From an uncultured Cycloclasticus sp. (GTDB lineage: Bacteria; Pseudomonadota; Gammaproteobacteria; Methylococcales; Cycloclasticaceae), in contig CAJXTU010000001.1 in assembly GCA_913060865.1 (NCBI GenBank), positions 310,001 through 374,000 of the forward strand: a stretch of 64,000 nt of DNA, given 5' to 3'. The notes under the pieces are model-generated. The model was not told the origin of the DNA. It saw nothing but the letters and a program-made list of their open reading frames with translations, and did no database searches. This document shows positions 44,780 through 54,797 of the stretch, piece after piece; the first letter of the stretch is position 1; each line of letters begins with the position of its first letter. Both the position numbers and the translations under genes were made by a program.

Positions 44780-46066
44780 TCACGGTTTTTGTATCTTCTT
44801 CCTAACTAAATCAATGTGAATGAGTAGCTGATAGACTTTTTCAGCATAAGATAACGGCGTTTTAACTTTATTAACTTCATTTTCTATGTGGGACAGTTTC
44901 TCCGCTAATCGCTGGCGTTGTGAATCGGTGATTGTTTGATCGTGAACTTGATCGTCAACGGCATGTAATTCTTCGTACCAACGGTAAATACGGGAGCTGA
45001 TGCGCCAGCGATATAAAGGTGGCATGACTTTAAATAACGGGATTAATAAAGCTAATAAGGGAATTATCATGACGATGAAGCGGTCGATCATAATCGCTGT
45101 TCCAAACGGTAGATAGCGCATTAAAAAGGGTGGACCGCTTTTATAAAACCGGTCGGCAACATCGCTGATAGGCGCAGTTAGGTTACTACTATTTGGGAAT
45201 TGCTTAGGGTTTGCAAAAACTCCAGATGCTTTATGGGTCTCTTCAATGGCTTGAAGAACCAGTATGGATAACGCGGGGTGGAAATCAGCATTCATTAATA
45301 AATTGGCGGTGGGTGCGAGTAAGGTTTTATCGCTAGCGGGTATGTTTTTTTGTAAGTTAATAACGCCTTCGGGCAAGGTGATTTTTGATAAAAATGGGTG
45401 TAATCGTTTATACGCCTCCGCTCGATTTAGTGAGGCTAGGGTGATAGAAGGCGTTTGAAGTAAATGTTGGATGAGAGGCGATTGAACCGAGCTAATAAAA
45501 AATGCAGCATCAACCTCGCCAGAGGTTAACTTCTGTGCAGCGGCTAATCCGTCGTCATTTAATAGGGTAAGGTTGCTCTCGTCGAGCTTATTATCTGTTA
45601 GTAGTAATAAGGCTAAACTACGTGTGCCGCTTCCTTCTTGACCGATGGCAACTCGTTGGCCTTTAAGGTCGGTTAGTTTTTGTACGTTAAGGTCTTTTTT
45701 ATGAAAAATCCAAGTAGGCTCATAATATAAGCTGCCGAGTGATAACAAGGGCGTATTGGCGCTTGTCAGCCCTCCTTGTACAAAAGCTAAGTCGACTTCG
45801 CCGGCTAATAGGCGATCAATATTTTCAGCTGAACCAGCCGATGTATCGATATTCAGTGTGATGCCGTGTTTGGCTAAACGTTCTTTATATAGCTGTGCAT
45901 AGGCATAGTACGCACCTTCTTTGCTACCCGTGCTGATGCTGATAGTCGTGGGCGGGGCGGGTTCTACAAATTGATAAGCAAGCGAAAAGCCAGCGATTAA
46001 TAAAACAATACCAATAACGGTGGTGATGACAGAATCTTTTTGAGAGGTTCGTTCCGATGTTGGCAT
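44780..46066 (-). CDS. TAXI-family TRAP transporter solute-binding protein
   Basis: A 428-residue protein. An N-terminal membrane segment (ITTVIGIVLLIAGFSLAYQF) anchors a periplasmic domain with TTISISTGSKEGAYYAYAQLY, INIDTSAGSAENIDRLLAGEVDLAFVQGG-like sequence (in LNIDTSAGSAENIDRL) and GQEGSGTRSLA, all typical of TAXI binding proteins. A second membrane helix near residue 335-355 and a coiled-coil C-terminus follow, a variant seen in gammaproteobacteria. No TRAP permease gene is nearby, so its transporter partner is unknown. Confidence 0.85.
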   Translation of the reverse strand: MPTSERTSQKDSVITTVIGIVLLIAGFSLAYQFVEPAPPTTISISTGSKEGAYYAYAQLYKERLAKHGITLNIDTSAGSAENIDRLLAGEVDLAFVQGGLTSANTPLLSLGSLYYEPTWIFHKKDLNVQKLTDLKGQRVAIGQEGSGTRSLALLLLTDNKLDESNLTLLNDDGLAAAQKLTSGEVDAAFFISSVQSPLIQHLLQTPSITLASLNRAEAYKRLHPFLSKITLPEGVINLQKNIPASDKTLLAPTANLLMNADFHPALSILVLQAIEETHKASGVFANPKQFPNSSNLTAPISDVADRFYKSGPPFLMRYLPFGTAIMIDRFIVMIIPLLALLIPLFKVMPPLYRWRISSRIYRWYEELHAVDDQVHDQTITDSQRQRLAEKLSHIENEVNKVKTPLSYAEKVYQLLIHIDLVRKKIQKP

Positions 46067-46083
46067 TTAATGCGTCCTTGTGA

Positions 46084-48291
46084 TTACGGGTTGATTGATA
46101 GTTTCCAACAGTAATGTATTTTTGGGTTGCGTTCAAAGTCTTTTGATAAGGTTTGTCGGCTGATATCCTCAATGCTTAAGCCGGTAAGAGCGGCTTCATC
46201 TAATTTGAATTTACGGAAGTTAGTTGAGAAAATAAGAGTGCCTTTTTTTGTTAGCAATTTTGCTGCATTGTTAATGAGCTCAACATGGTCGCGTTGAATA
46301 TCAAATACATTCTCCATTCGTTTTGAATTAGAGAACGTAGGGGGGTCGATAAAAATAAGCTCGTACTTTTTTTGCTCTTCAAGCGCTTTATTGAGCCACT
46401 CCATGCAATTAGCCCTTACCAATTGGTGTTTTTCTAAACTCAGCTTATTCAGTTCAAAATTATTTTTTGCCCAATCCAAGTAGGTTTTAGACATATCAAC
46501 CGTTGTTGATGTTGTTGCACCGCCAAGGGCTGCGTGAACGGTTGCTGCGCCGGTATAGGCGAATAAATTTAAAAACTGTTTACCGTTTGCATTTTCACCA
46601 ATCCATTGGCGAATAGGGCGATGGTCTAAAAATAAGCCGGTATCGAGGTAGTCTTTAAAGTTAACCAAAAAACGCGCATTGCCTTCTTGTATTTCATGGA
46701 AGCCGCCATCGGTGCCTTGTTTTTCATATTGTGTGCTGCCTTTTTGGCGTCGACGAATTTTAAGCGATAGCTGCTTAGAGGGTACGCCTAGAACTTCTGG
46801 CAGAACGGCTAAGGCATCGCGTAAGCGTTGAATCGACTTTGCCTCATCAATGGTTTTCGGCGCTTCATACTCTTGTACGTGAGCCCATTTTTTTTCGCCG
46901 TCATATATATCAATAGCGAGTGCGTATTCAGGCAAATCGGCATCATATAGGCGGTAGCAATGAATGTTGTTCTTGTTAACCCAGGGTTTAAGTTTTTTTA
47001 TATTTTTACGTAGACGATTTGCCAGCATCGTCGCGCCTTCGCTCCATTCCCCCGGCGTCGGTAGGAGTGCTTTTTTTAGGCTGTCGCCAAGGTGTTGTTG
47101 CTGGCTTGCATGTTGGCCTTCAAAGTGACGTTCGGGGGTGACTGAAAAGTTAAAAAGCTTACAGGGAAGTGCTCCGTTAAATAGCTGGTATGACTTGTAT
47201 GACTTGAGTGAAACGTTAAAGGCCAGCTCGGTATTGCCGGTAAAAATTGAAGCTTGCCATCCATTAAAACGAGCTTTCAAAATGCTGCCAATTTCTTGAT
47301 ATAACGGTTCGAGTTGTTTGATCTCACCGAGTCGTTCGCCATAGGGTGGGTTGACGACAAATAACCCAGGTTTCCATGTTTCGTCAGGTGTTACCTTTGA
47401 CAAGGGCAAGCTGACGGCTTTTACGTGCCAAACGAGGTTAGCGGCTTTGATGTTTGCTTTAGCAATACCGGCGGTTTTTATGCTGATATCGGAGCCCATA
47501 ATAGGCGGAATTTTATCGAGCCCTTGTTCTCGACGGTATTCAGCTTCTTTGATTAGACGTTGCCAAATGGCCGGGCTAAATTGTTTCCAAGCTAAAAACC
47601 CGTAATAGTCACGAAGTAAGCCCGGGGCAATATCGCCTGCCATCATGGCCGCTTCTGTTAGCAAGGTACCTGAACCGCACATAGGGTCGTATAGCGCACC
47701 GCCTTCGGCCGCGATTTTTGGCCAACCTGCGCGTATTAAAATTGCAGCGGCAAGGTTTTCTTTTAGCGGTGCTTCAACGGACTCAGCTCGATAGTGTCGG
47801 CGATGTAGGCTATCGCCAGATAAATCTAGGCTCAGTATTACTTTGTCTTCGTTGATGTAGGCGTTGATACGAATATCAGGTTGATCACGCTGAACGTTCG
47901 GGCGCTCGTTGGTTGATTCTTTAAATTGATCAACGATGGCATCTTTGATGACTTGCTCGGCGTAACGAGAATGGTTAATTTTTGATCGACGAATAGAAGC
48001 ATCAATGGCAAATGTTTGCGATACATCAAAATGTTTCGACCAATCTACTTTTAAAGCACCTGCGTAGAGCTGTTCAGGTGTTTGCGCTGAGTATTTAGCA
48101 AAGGGTAAGAGAACCCGGTTAGTCAAGCGTGACCAAAGACAAACTCGCAAAGCCATTTCCATGTCGCCATCAAAATAGACGCCACCAGCGGCGGGTTTAA
48201 CCTGTGTACTGCCAATTTGCTCCAATTCATCGGCCAGAATGAGCTCCATGCCTTTGGCTGTGGTCGCGAAATAACTAGCAGTTTGTGACAT
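46084..48291 (-). CDS. rlmL: bifunctional 23S rRNA methyltransferase RlmKL
   Basis: A 735-residue fusion of RlmL and RlmK. The N-terminal THUMP domain is followed by the RlmL methyltransferase with DPMCGSGTLLTEAAMMAG and VVNPPYGERLG. The C-terminal RlmK half has NLFAYTGAATVHAAL and FIDPPTFSNSKRM. RlmL makes m2G2445 and RlmK m7G2069 on 23S rRNA in E. coli. Length agrees with the E. coli protein (702). It ends 17 bp ahead of the TAXI gene. Confidence 0.95.
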   Translation of the reverse strand: MSQTASYFATTAKGMELILADELEQIGSTQVKPAAGGVYFDGDMEMALRVCLWSRLTNRVLLPFAKYSAQTPEQLYAGALKVDWSKHFDVSQTFAIDASIRRSKINHSRYAEQVIKDAIVDQFKESTNERPNVQRDQPDIRINAYINEDKVILSLDLSGDSLHRRHYRAESVEAPLKENLAAAILIRAGWPKIAAEGGALYDPMCGSGTLLTEAAMMAGDIAPGLLRDYYGFLAWKQFSPAIWQRLIKEAEYRREQGLDKIPPIMGSDISIKTAGIAKANIKAANLVWHVKAVSLPLSKVTPDETWKPGLFVVNPPYGERLGEIKQLEPLYQEIGSILKARFNGWQASIFTGNTELAFNVSLKSYKSYQLFNGALPCKLFNFSVTPERHFEGQHASQQQHLGDSLKKALLPTPGEWSEGATMLANRLRKNIKKLKPWVNKNNIHCYRLYDADLPEYALAIDIYDGEKKWAHVQEYEAPKTIDEAKSIQRLRDALAVLPEVLGVPSKQLSLKIRRRQKGSTQYEKQGTDGGFHEIQEGNARFLVNFKDYLDTGLFLDHRPIRQWIGENANGKQFLNLFAYTGAATVHAALGGATTSTTVDMSKTYLDWAKNNFELNKLSLEKHQLVRANCMEWLNKALEEQKKYELIFIDPPTFSNSKRMENVFDIQRDHVELINNAAKLLTKKGTLIFSTNFRKFKLDEAALTGLSIEDISRQTLSKDFERNPKIHYCWKLSINP

Positions 48292-48401
48292 GAAGGGTTC
48301 CTTGTGGTTTCTATTGGTTACGAATGTCTTTTTCGAGCATTCGGCTGTTACCCATTAAAGGGTACGTAGTAACTTGGCTGAGGTGCTTATTCTAATTGTT
48401 T

Positions 48402-49484
48402 TCATGGCAAGGTAAAGGATGCAATAAGGGGCATGTGGTCAGATAAAGTGAGCGATTTTTGTTGCTCTACAAAGGCATTATGAGCCGTTAATTGTGAGCT
48501 ATAGAAAAAATAATCAAGCGTTCTATCTGGTTGTTTAATATGCGTATTATTGGGGAAGTATGTAAACCAACGATGACGCTCTTTAGACTGAGTTGCCTCG
48601 AGCGTGGGTATCGCTAAGTGCTGTTGATACAGTGTCGTGATTGCTGAGCTCGCTTCATAGTAGGCTTGTTGCCCTGTCGCTAATAGAGGATAGCTATTGG
48701 GTGGCAGGAGATTGAAATCACCACCGAGCAGCCAAGGTTTCTTTGCTTGGTTTAACGATGTTAGGCGCTGGTTGATTTTTGTCATTTGTTTGTCCAGTGT
48801 GCCGGTTCCTTTGGCAAAGGCAGATAAGTGTGTGTTTAAAACGGCTAGTTCGGCTGCTCCTTTGATTGGTAAACGAACGTCAAGCAAGGCGCGCTTGAGG
48901 TTAAATAACTGAGTGATAGGGTCTTGCGGTATTAGGCTTAATTGAATGCGCGTCGCGGAGCTAATTTGGTACTTTGAAATGATGCTTAATTTTGTACCAA
49001 CGGCGCCCATAATACGAGGGTGAGGCAGGTAAGCCGCTTGCCAATAAATACTGCTTGCATGGCAAGCATATTCGGCCGGTAATAAGGCGAGTAACTGGGC
49101 TAATTGGTCAGCGTGATCAGTTCGTTTGGCGCCATCATCAACCTCTTGTAACAGAATAATATCCGGGTCTTGTTGTTTAATGAGGCCGGCTAAGCCGTTT
49201 AAGGTGGCATTAATATCGCTTGCCGAAGGCCGTTCGTCGGGCCCTGTGCTATTGGGTAGGTCGTAGAAAAAGACGTAGTTTTTGCCCGCCATAAACTGGA
49301 CGTTTTGATTGTAGACTTTAATAGATTGCCCAGCGGACAAGGTGGGTGCATTTTGAGGGCAATAAATGCGTTCTTGTTGGCTGTCGGCTGGGTGAAACGT
49401 GCTGAACCAGATAGCGGCAAAGATGCTAGCAAGGATGAGGCTAAGACAAAATAAGAATCGATAAAATAGCGTATTAAGGCTCAT
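48402..49484 (-). CDS. endonuclease/exonuclease/phosphatase family protein
   Basis: A 360-residue protein with an N-terminal membrane or signal segment (FYRFLFCLSLILASIFAAIW) and an EEP catalytic domain: YNQNVQFM, DIILLQEVDDG, LNTHLSAFAKGTG, LLGGDFNLLPP and SDHMPLIASF. The signal suggests a membrane-anchored or periplasmic enzyme. It could act on DNA or on phospholipid or inositol-type substrates; nothing in the motifs decides. Its gene starts 40 bp downstream of the SPOR gene. Confidence 0.85.
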   Translation of the reverse strand: MSLNTLFYRFLFCLSLILASIFAAIWFSTFHPADSQQERIYCPQNAPTLSAGQSIKVYNQNVQFMAGKNYVFFYDLPNSTGPDERPSASDINATLNGLAGLIKQQDPDIILLQEVDDGAKRTDHADQLAQLLALLPAEYACHASSIYWQAAYLPHPRIMGAVGTKLSIISKYQISSATRIQLSLIPQDPITQLFNLKRALLDVRLPIKGAAELAVLNTHLSAFAKGTGTLDKQMTKINQRLTSLNQAKKPWLLGGDFNLLPPNSYPLLATGQQAYYEASSAITTLYQQHLAIPTLEATQSKERHRWFTYFPNNTHIKQPDRTLDYFFYSSQLTAHNAFVEQQKSLTLSDHMPLIASFTLP

Positions 49485-49524
49485 GGCGATATATGTGTTT
49501 GTGTGTCGCCAGTTAGGAATATCG

Positions 49525-50103
49525 CTATTTCAGCTTAATAGCAATGCTGTCTATATTATTGTGATGCAGGCGATTCTGGATTTTATCAACCATTCTAAAT
49601 GATGTGTAGGGGCCCGATTTTACGCGGTGCCAAATACTGCCACTTTGGTTAACCGTTTGAACCGTCGACTCAATACCTAATAGTGCTAAACGGGCTTTTA
49701 GCGTATCGGCTTGGTTAGCTTTTCTAAAAGAGCCAATTTGAATGATAAACGTACCGGGTTTGCTTTTGCCTGTGCCCTCTAACCGACGCCGTTCCTCAAT
49801 TTCATGCTCTGGGATAACGATTTCCATATCGGGCAATATTTGATAAAAATCAAAACGTGGCTTGTTGCTATCAATAGGTTTTTTTGCTGTTGGCGTTGGT
49901 TTTTTTACATCACGTACTTCGTTGTGAATGCCCGGTTTTTTTATAGTAGCGCTTGGCTCGTGGGTTGACTCTTCCATATTTGATAAGAACATCACGAAGC
50001 CGCCGATGAGTAGCCCTGTAATAAGCCACCAATACCCTGGGATTGGTTTCTTTTTAAGCCGGTTACGATTGCTGTTAACGCGGTGTTTATAATCTCTAGG
50101 CAC
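49525..50103 (-). CDS. SPOR domain cell-division-type protein
   Basis: A 192-residue protein: a short basic cytoplasmic N-terminus, one membrane helix (YWWLITGLLIGGFVMFL), a linker rich in Lys and Pro, and a C-terminal SPOR domain (about 115-192; FIIQIGSFRKANQADTLKARL). SPOR domains bind septal peptidoglycan stripped of stem peptides. The form is FtsN-like and the gene directly follows argS (stop-start overlap), as in many gammaproteobacteria. It lacks the longer FtsN linker, so I do not assign ftsN. Confidence 0.85.
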   Translation of the reverse strand: MPRDYKHRVNSNRNRLKKKPIPGYWWLITGLLIGGFVMFLSNMEESTHEPSATIKKPGIHNEVRDVKKPTPTAKKPIDSNKPRFDFYQILPDMEIVIPEHEIEERRRLEGTGKSKPGTFIIQIGSFRKANQADTLKARLALLGIESTVQTVNQSGSIWHRVKSGPYTSFRMVDKIQNRLHHNNIDSIAIKLK

Positions 50104-51866
50104 TACATTGACTCCGGTGCGTTAACGCCCAGTAGTTGTAGACCATTTGATAGCACTTGCTTGGTTGCGTTAATCAGCACGAGTCGTGCTTGCATAAGTT
50201 GCATATCATCAACAATAAACTTATGAGAGTTGTAGTAACTATGAAACTGCGTAGAAAGCTCGCGTAGATAATGGTTGAGTTGGTGAGGCTCGTAGTGCTG
50301 GGCTGCCTGAGTGAGCTTTTCTGGATAACGGTTTAGAGTATCAATTAAAGCTGTTTCATGTGACTGAGTGAGTTTATCTAAATTATTTAGACCATCTGTC
50401 TCGGTGTATGTTAAGCCTTTATCAATGAGTAAACGCATGACACTACAAACCCGCGCATGGGCGTATTGAACATAAAACAAAGGATTTTCATTTGATTGTG
50501 ATGTTGCTAAGTCGAGGTCAAAATCCATGTGTTGTTCGGCTTTTCGCATCACATAGAAATAACGAGCGGCATCGGAACCAATTTCCTTACGTAATTCTCT
50601 AAGTGTTACAAATTGACCGGAGCGAGTCGACATTTGCATTTTCTCGCCATCTTTATATAACACCGCAAATTGGACGAGTAAGACCTTCATTCGCTCTGGG
50701 TCTGCACCCATCGCTTGCAAAGCAGCTTTAACGCGTGGCACATAGCCATGGTGATCTGAGCCCCAAATGTCGATAATGTCGTAGCCGCGTTCGAGCGTCT
50801 GCAAATGGTAGGCGATATCGGATGCAAAATAAGTGGTTAATCCATTGTCGCGAACCACAACGCGATCTTTTTCATCACCAAAATGGGTCGACTTAAACCA
50901 CCAAGCGCCGTCCTTTTGATACATATAACCAGATGCTTTGAGCTTTTCAATGGCTCGGTCAATGGCGCCATTATCCATTAATGAACGTTCTGAGAACCAG
51001 TCATCGTAATGTACGCCAAAGCCTTCAAGATCTAAGCGAATATCCCCTAAAATAGATGTCAAGGCAGTATCAAAAACAATACGGTAATGTTCATCGCCTA
51101 GGCATTCTTTTGCGCGAGAGATCAGTGCATCAATATGCTTTTCTTTGTCGCCACCGGCGGGCTCGTCAGCGGGTATCTTGTCAAAAACATCATTGGCTTG
51201 CGCGTAAAATGCGTCGCCACGAGTATCTTTAATGTTGGCCGCGATGTCGGAAATATAAGCACCCTTGTAACCGTTGCTAGGAAAAGGAATAGCTTCACCG
51301 CAATTTTCTAAATACCGTAGCCAAACGCTAGTGGCCAGAATATCCATTTGGCGACCGGCATCATTGACGTAATATTCACGATGTACGTCGTAACCGATGG
51401 CCGTGAGTAGGTTAGAAACCGTTGCGCCGTATGCCGCGCCTCTTCCATGACCGACATGGAGTGGACCGGTTGGGTTGGCGGATACGAATTCGACCTGAAC
51501 CTTTTTCCCCTTTGCAATATTGGATGTTCCAAAACGAACACCTTGTTGCAGAATATCGCTGATAACCGCGTGTTGACTGAGCGGATTAATAAAGAAATTA
51601 ATGAAACCTGGGCCTGCAATATTGACCTTCAGTACATCTTTATCGCTAGGTAATTGGTTGATGATAGATTGCGCTATTTGACGGGGGTTCTTTTTGGCAG
51701 GTTTCGCCAACATCATAGCGACATTACTGGCGTAATCACCATGAGAGGGGTCACGCGTGTGCTCAATTTGAATATCGAGTGTTATTTCTTCAGGCAGTTC
51801 ACCTTGAGTTTGTAGTGAGGTAATGGCTTGCTGAAGCAAAGAGGCCAAGCGTGTTTTCATAGTCAA
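50103..51866 (-). CDS. argS: arginyl-tRNA synthetase
   Basis: A 587-residue class I aminoacyl-tRNA synthetase. The HIGH-like motif is [11 protein letters not shown] after VSANPTGPL, and the KMSK-like region is KMQMSTRSG. The N-terminal additional domain and C-terminal DALR anticodon-binding region are of normal length (E. coli ArgS 577). It charges tRNA-Arg in the cytoplasm. The TGA/ATG junction with the SPOR gene suggests co-expression. Confidence 0.97.
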   Translation of the reverse strand: MTMKTRLASLLQQAITSLQTQGELPEEITLDIQIEHTRDPSHGDYASNVAMMLAKPAKKNPRQIAQSIINQLPSDKDVLKVNIAGPGFINFFINPLSQHAVISDILQQGVRFGTSNIAKGKKVQVEFVSANPTGPLHVGHGRGAAYGATVSNLLTAIGYDVHREYYVNDAGRQMDILATSVWLRYLENCGEAIPFPSNGYKGAYISDIAANIKDTRGDAFYAQANDVFDKIPADEPAGGDKEKHIDALISRAKECLGDEHYRIVFDTALTSILGDIRLDLEGFGVHYDDWFSERSLMDNGAIDRAIEKLKASGYMYQKDGAWWFKSTHFGDEKDRVVVRDNGLTTYFASDIAYHLQTLERGYDIIDIWGSDHHGYVPRVKAALQAMGADPERMKVLLVQFAVLYKDGEKMQMSTRSGQFVTLRELRKEIGSDAARYFYVMRKAEQHMDFDLDLATSQSNENPLFYVQYAHARVCSVMRLLIDKGLTYTETDGLNNLDKLTQSHETALIDTLNRYPEKLTQAAQHYEPHQLNHYLRELSTQFHSYYNSHKFIVDDMQLMQARLVLINATKQVLSNGLQLLGVNAPESM

Positions 51867-51967
51867 TTAAATCGTCGAGTTGTGCGCTGAAGAGGTGTTA
51901 AATGGCTGACATCTGTGTCAACGTGTATTATCGCTTGTGAGGTAAAACTTGCAAGCCTAAGTGGTGG

Positions 51968-54172
51968 TTAAAACAGGTCAACAGGGTCAATGTCGATAGA
52001 CCAGCGTACTTGACGTGAGGACTTGAGTTTTTGTAACTCGGGTAAGAGTTGTTTTAGAAACAGGTGACGTGGTTTACGCTGAGCTGATTCGATGAGTAGT
52101 TGATAGCGAAATCGCCCTGCCCTTTTGAGCATGGGGGCCGGTACGGGGCCTAATATATTGATTGCTTGAGTGTTGATACTCGCTATTGATTGCTTGGCAT
52201 CATTTAGGAATGTTAGTACGGCCTGTTCGTTGATAGCGTTGACGCGTAATAAGGCTTGATAGTAATACGGTGGGAGTTGAGCCTGTTGTCTCTCAATTAA
52301 GGCATCTTTGGCAAAACGGGCATAACCGTGTTCTATAAGCGTATTTAATAAGGGGTGCTCGGGGTGGTGGGTTTGTATGAGCACGCGGCCAAGTTTTTCT
52401 TCTCGTCCCGCGCGGCCGGCAACTTGTGTAATGAGTTGAGACATACGCTCGCTCGCTCTGAAATCACAACTAAAAAGTCCAGCGTCAATGTCTACAATTC
52501 CAACGAGCGTAACGTTCGGGAAATGATGGCCTTTAGCCAACATTTGTGTGCCAACTAAAATTTGTGCGCCTCCTTCGTGTACCTTGTCGATCACCGATTG
52601 CATAGCATCTTTTTTTCGAGTGCTATCGCGGTCAATTCTACTAAGGGGAATGTTCGGAAAGAGCGAGCCAAGCGTTTCTTCAACGCGTTCTGTTCCAAGC
52701 CCAAGAGGGAATAGCTCGGCTTGTTGGCAAGAGGGGCAAGTGTTTGGAATAGCGTGTTCAACCCCGCAATGATGACACCTAAGTAAGTTAGCTTGTTTAT
52801 GAATAACTAATCTCGAATCACAACGACGACATTGCCCGACCCAGCCACAGCTATGACACATTAATACCGGTGCAAAACCTCGGCGATTAACAAATAAAAT
52901 AACTTGTTCGCCGCGTTCGAGAGTTTTTGTAATGGCCTTCAGCAGTGGTTTACTTAAATGGTTGTTGAGAGTTTGGTTTCGGCAGTCAATGAGTCGAATA
53001 TCAGGCTTTAAAGCGCCTGCTGTGCGTTCTGGAAGAACCAAGTGGGTAAAACGGTTTTGTTGTACGTTATATAGGCTTTCTAATGATGGTGTTGCGGTGC
53101 CTAGTACGATAGGAATGTTGTAGTCTCTTGCGCGCATGATGGCGATGTCGCGTGCTGAATAGCGAAAGCCTTCTTGTTGTTTGAATGATGTATCGTGTTC
53201 TTCATCTAAAATAATCATCCCCGGTTTATGCATGGGTGTAAAAACAGCTGAGCGGGTGCCGAGTAAAATATTGGCGAAGCCTGCTTTAAAGCGTAGCCAA
53301 GCTTGGCTACGTTGAGTATCGTTGAGTCCTGAGTGAGAGGTGACCATTTGCGCAGCAAGTCGTTGTTTGAAACGATGAGCTAACTGCGGCGTTAGTGTGA
53401 TTTCGGGTAATAAAATAAGCACTTGTTTGCCCGCATCAATAACGCGTTGGATAAGTTGCAGGTAGACCTCGGTTTTTCCACTCCCTGTTACGCCATCTAA
53501 TAAAAAGACATGGAAGCCCTTAGATGCTTCAGAAACGGTATCAATAGCGGCTTGTTGGGCTGGATTAGGTTGAAACCCCGGTTTTTGTGTAGAGGTAGTG
53601 GTGCTTACGTCCTCTGGTGAAATAGTGACCCAGTTTTTCTCAATCATGCTTTTAAGTGGTCCGCGCCAGTCCCAATCAAACGAAGAGAAAGAGTCAATAT
53701 CAACCGGCTGACCAATAACTTTTAAGTGATGCCAGAGTGTTGACTGTCGAGGGGAGCGTTTTAATTGCTTCTGCTCTAGCGTCAGGCCAGTATCTGACAA
53801 TGAATATAATTGTCTGAGTTTGATACTAGGCGATAACCCAGATCTAATCTGTTTGGGTAAGGCTTGAGAAAATACCTCACCAATGGGGTGGTGATAATAA
53901 TCTGCCGCCCACTGAAATAGCTTCAGGTCTTGTGCAGATAGCAAGGGTGAAGAATCGAGTAATTGATTAATAGGTTTAAGCTGTTTTTGCTTGAGCACTG
54001 TTGATGATGCAATGCCAACAATGACGCCTATTTTTTGTGTTTTTCCGAAAGAAACTAAAACGCGCTGACCTGTTTGGTAATCAGATCGGCTAGATTGTTC
54101 CGCGGGAAGATAGTCGAAAATACGGTATAGCGGGGTATCGACGACGATATTTAAATAAAATTTGGGCATCAA
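51968..54172 (-). CDS. priA: primosomal protein N' (PriA helicase)
   Basis: A 734-residue superfamily 2 helicase that restarts stalled replication forks. Walker A is GVTGSGKT (227-234), the DEEH box is in IILDEEHDTSF, and the zinc-binding region holds eight cysteines in CHSCGWVGQC and following CHHCG and CPSC segments. Length matches E. coli PriA (732). It is monocistronic on the minus strand, and a DnaA-box cluster lies just upstream of its start. Confidence 0.97.
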   Translation of the reverse strand: MMPKFYLNIVVDTPLYRIFDYLPAEQSSRSDYQTGQRVLVSFGKTQKIGVIVGIASSTVLKQKQLKPINQLLDSSPLLSAQDLKLFQWAADYYHHPIGEVFSQALPKQIRSGLSPSIKLRQLYSLSDTGLTLEQKQLKRSPRQSTLWHHLKVIGQPVDIDSFSSFDWDWRGPLKSMIEKNWVTISPEDVSTTTSTQKPGFQPNPAQQAAIDTVSEASKGFHVFLLDGVTGSGKTEVYLQLIQRVIDAGKQVLILLPEITLTPQLAHRFKQRLAAQMVTSHSGLNDTQRSQAWLRFKAGFANILLGTRSAVFTPMHKPGMIILDEEHDTSFKQQEGFRYSARDIAIMRARDYNIPIVLGTATPSLESLYNVQQNRFTHLVLPERTAGALKPDIRLIDCRNQTLNNHLSKPLLKAITKTLERGEQVILFVNRRGFAPVLMCHSCGWVGQCRRCDSRLVIHKQANLLRCHHCGVEHAIPNTCPSCQQAELFPLGLGTERVEETLGSLFPNIPLSRIDRDSTRKKDAMQSVIDKVHEGGAQILVGTQMLAKGHHFPNVTLVGIVDIDAGLFSCDFRASERMSQLITQVAGRAGREEKLGRVLIQTHHPEHPLLNTLIEHGYARFAKDALIERQQAQLPPYYYQALLRVNAINEQAVLTFLNDAKQSIASINTQAINILGPVPAPMLKRAGRFRYQLLIESAQRKPRHLFLKQLLPELQKLKSSRQVRWSIDIDPVDLF

Positions 54173-54267
54173 ATTGGTGCAAGGTTTAATTGGGTTAAGT
54201 TAGCCTGAAAACATTAAATAAATCTACAAGGAAACGCTAACTTAATGAGTTAATTGCGGTTTTTATT

Positions 54268-54302
54268 TTATCCACACTTTCTGTGGATAACTTTGTGGAT
54301 GG
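54268..54302. promoter_or_regulatory. DnaA-box cluster upstream of priA
   Basis: A perfect consensus TTATCCACA (54268-54276) is followed after 5 bp by a perfect inverted copy TGTGGATAA (54282-54290), and a near-match TGTGGATGG follows at 54294-54302. Three boxes within 35 bp suggest DnaA binding, possibly controlling priA, which starts ~95 bp to the left. Confidence 0.6.
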
Positions 54303-54350
54303 TCTATTAATAAGGCTCTTAAACGCTGATTTAAAAGGGCTGTCTTTAAA

Positions 54351-54380
54351 TTGTAACAAAATAAACCAGTTTTATATAAT
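54351..54380 (+). promoter_or_regulatory. candidate promoter of a very short transcript
   Basis: TTGTAA (54351-54356), an 18-bp spacer, and a perfect TATAAT (54375-54380). Transcription would begin near 54387 and reach a terminator at 54423-54445. The rest of the 54173-54797 gap has no other recognisable gene. Confidence 0.4.
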
Positions 54381-54420
54381 CCTTATTAAACAATAAGTTA
54401 CATAATTCAAGCGTTATTTT

Positions 54421-54445
54421 TTATATTGCGACGCAATATTTTTTT
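54421..54445 (+). terminator. intrinsic terminator
   Basis: ATATTGC (54423-54429) and GCAATAT (54433-54439) form a 7-bp stem with GAC loop, followed by a T run. It is plus-strand oriented and unconnected to any annotated gene, supporting a small transcript from the promoter at 54351-54380. Confidence 0.55.
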
Positions 54446-54797
54446 GTTACTGCTACGGTATTTTTTGCTTGTGTATAAAAAGTCTTTGTTTGCAAGGGGT
54501 TTGGGCGATAGTGACTTAAAAAAAGATAAATTGAGGTTGATATGTTTATGTTGGTGCATGGCGTAATATTAACTTGTTAAGGTTGATTTTTTTATCACTC
54601 ACAGTGTGTGTTTTAATGGCTATAAGTAGCTGAGGGTTAGTACGAGTGTAGTGAGTGCTTGCTATTGTGTTTTTAACTAGGGTAAAGCAGAATAATGGCT
54701 TTCAAGTTTCATCGATACAGGGCCGTTTAGCGATAAGAGCGGGTACTTATTAATAGTTTTGAATTTGTAAGATAACGAATGTTATCAAGGTCTAATA

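Noticed and set aside
54240-54460. Chromosomal replication origin at the DnaA boxes
   Set aside because: Only two perfect boxes and one near-match are present, with no dnaA, dnaN, mnmG or other origin neighbours, and no repeated AT-rich unwinding element was seen.
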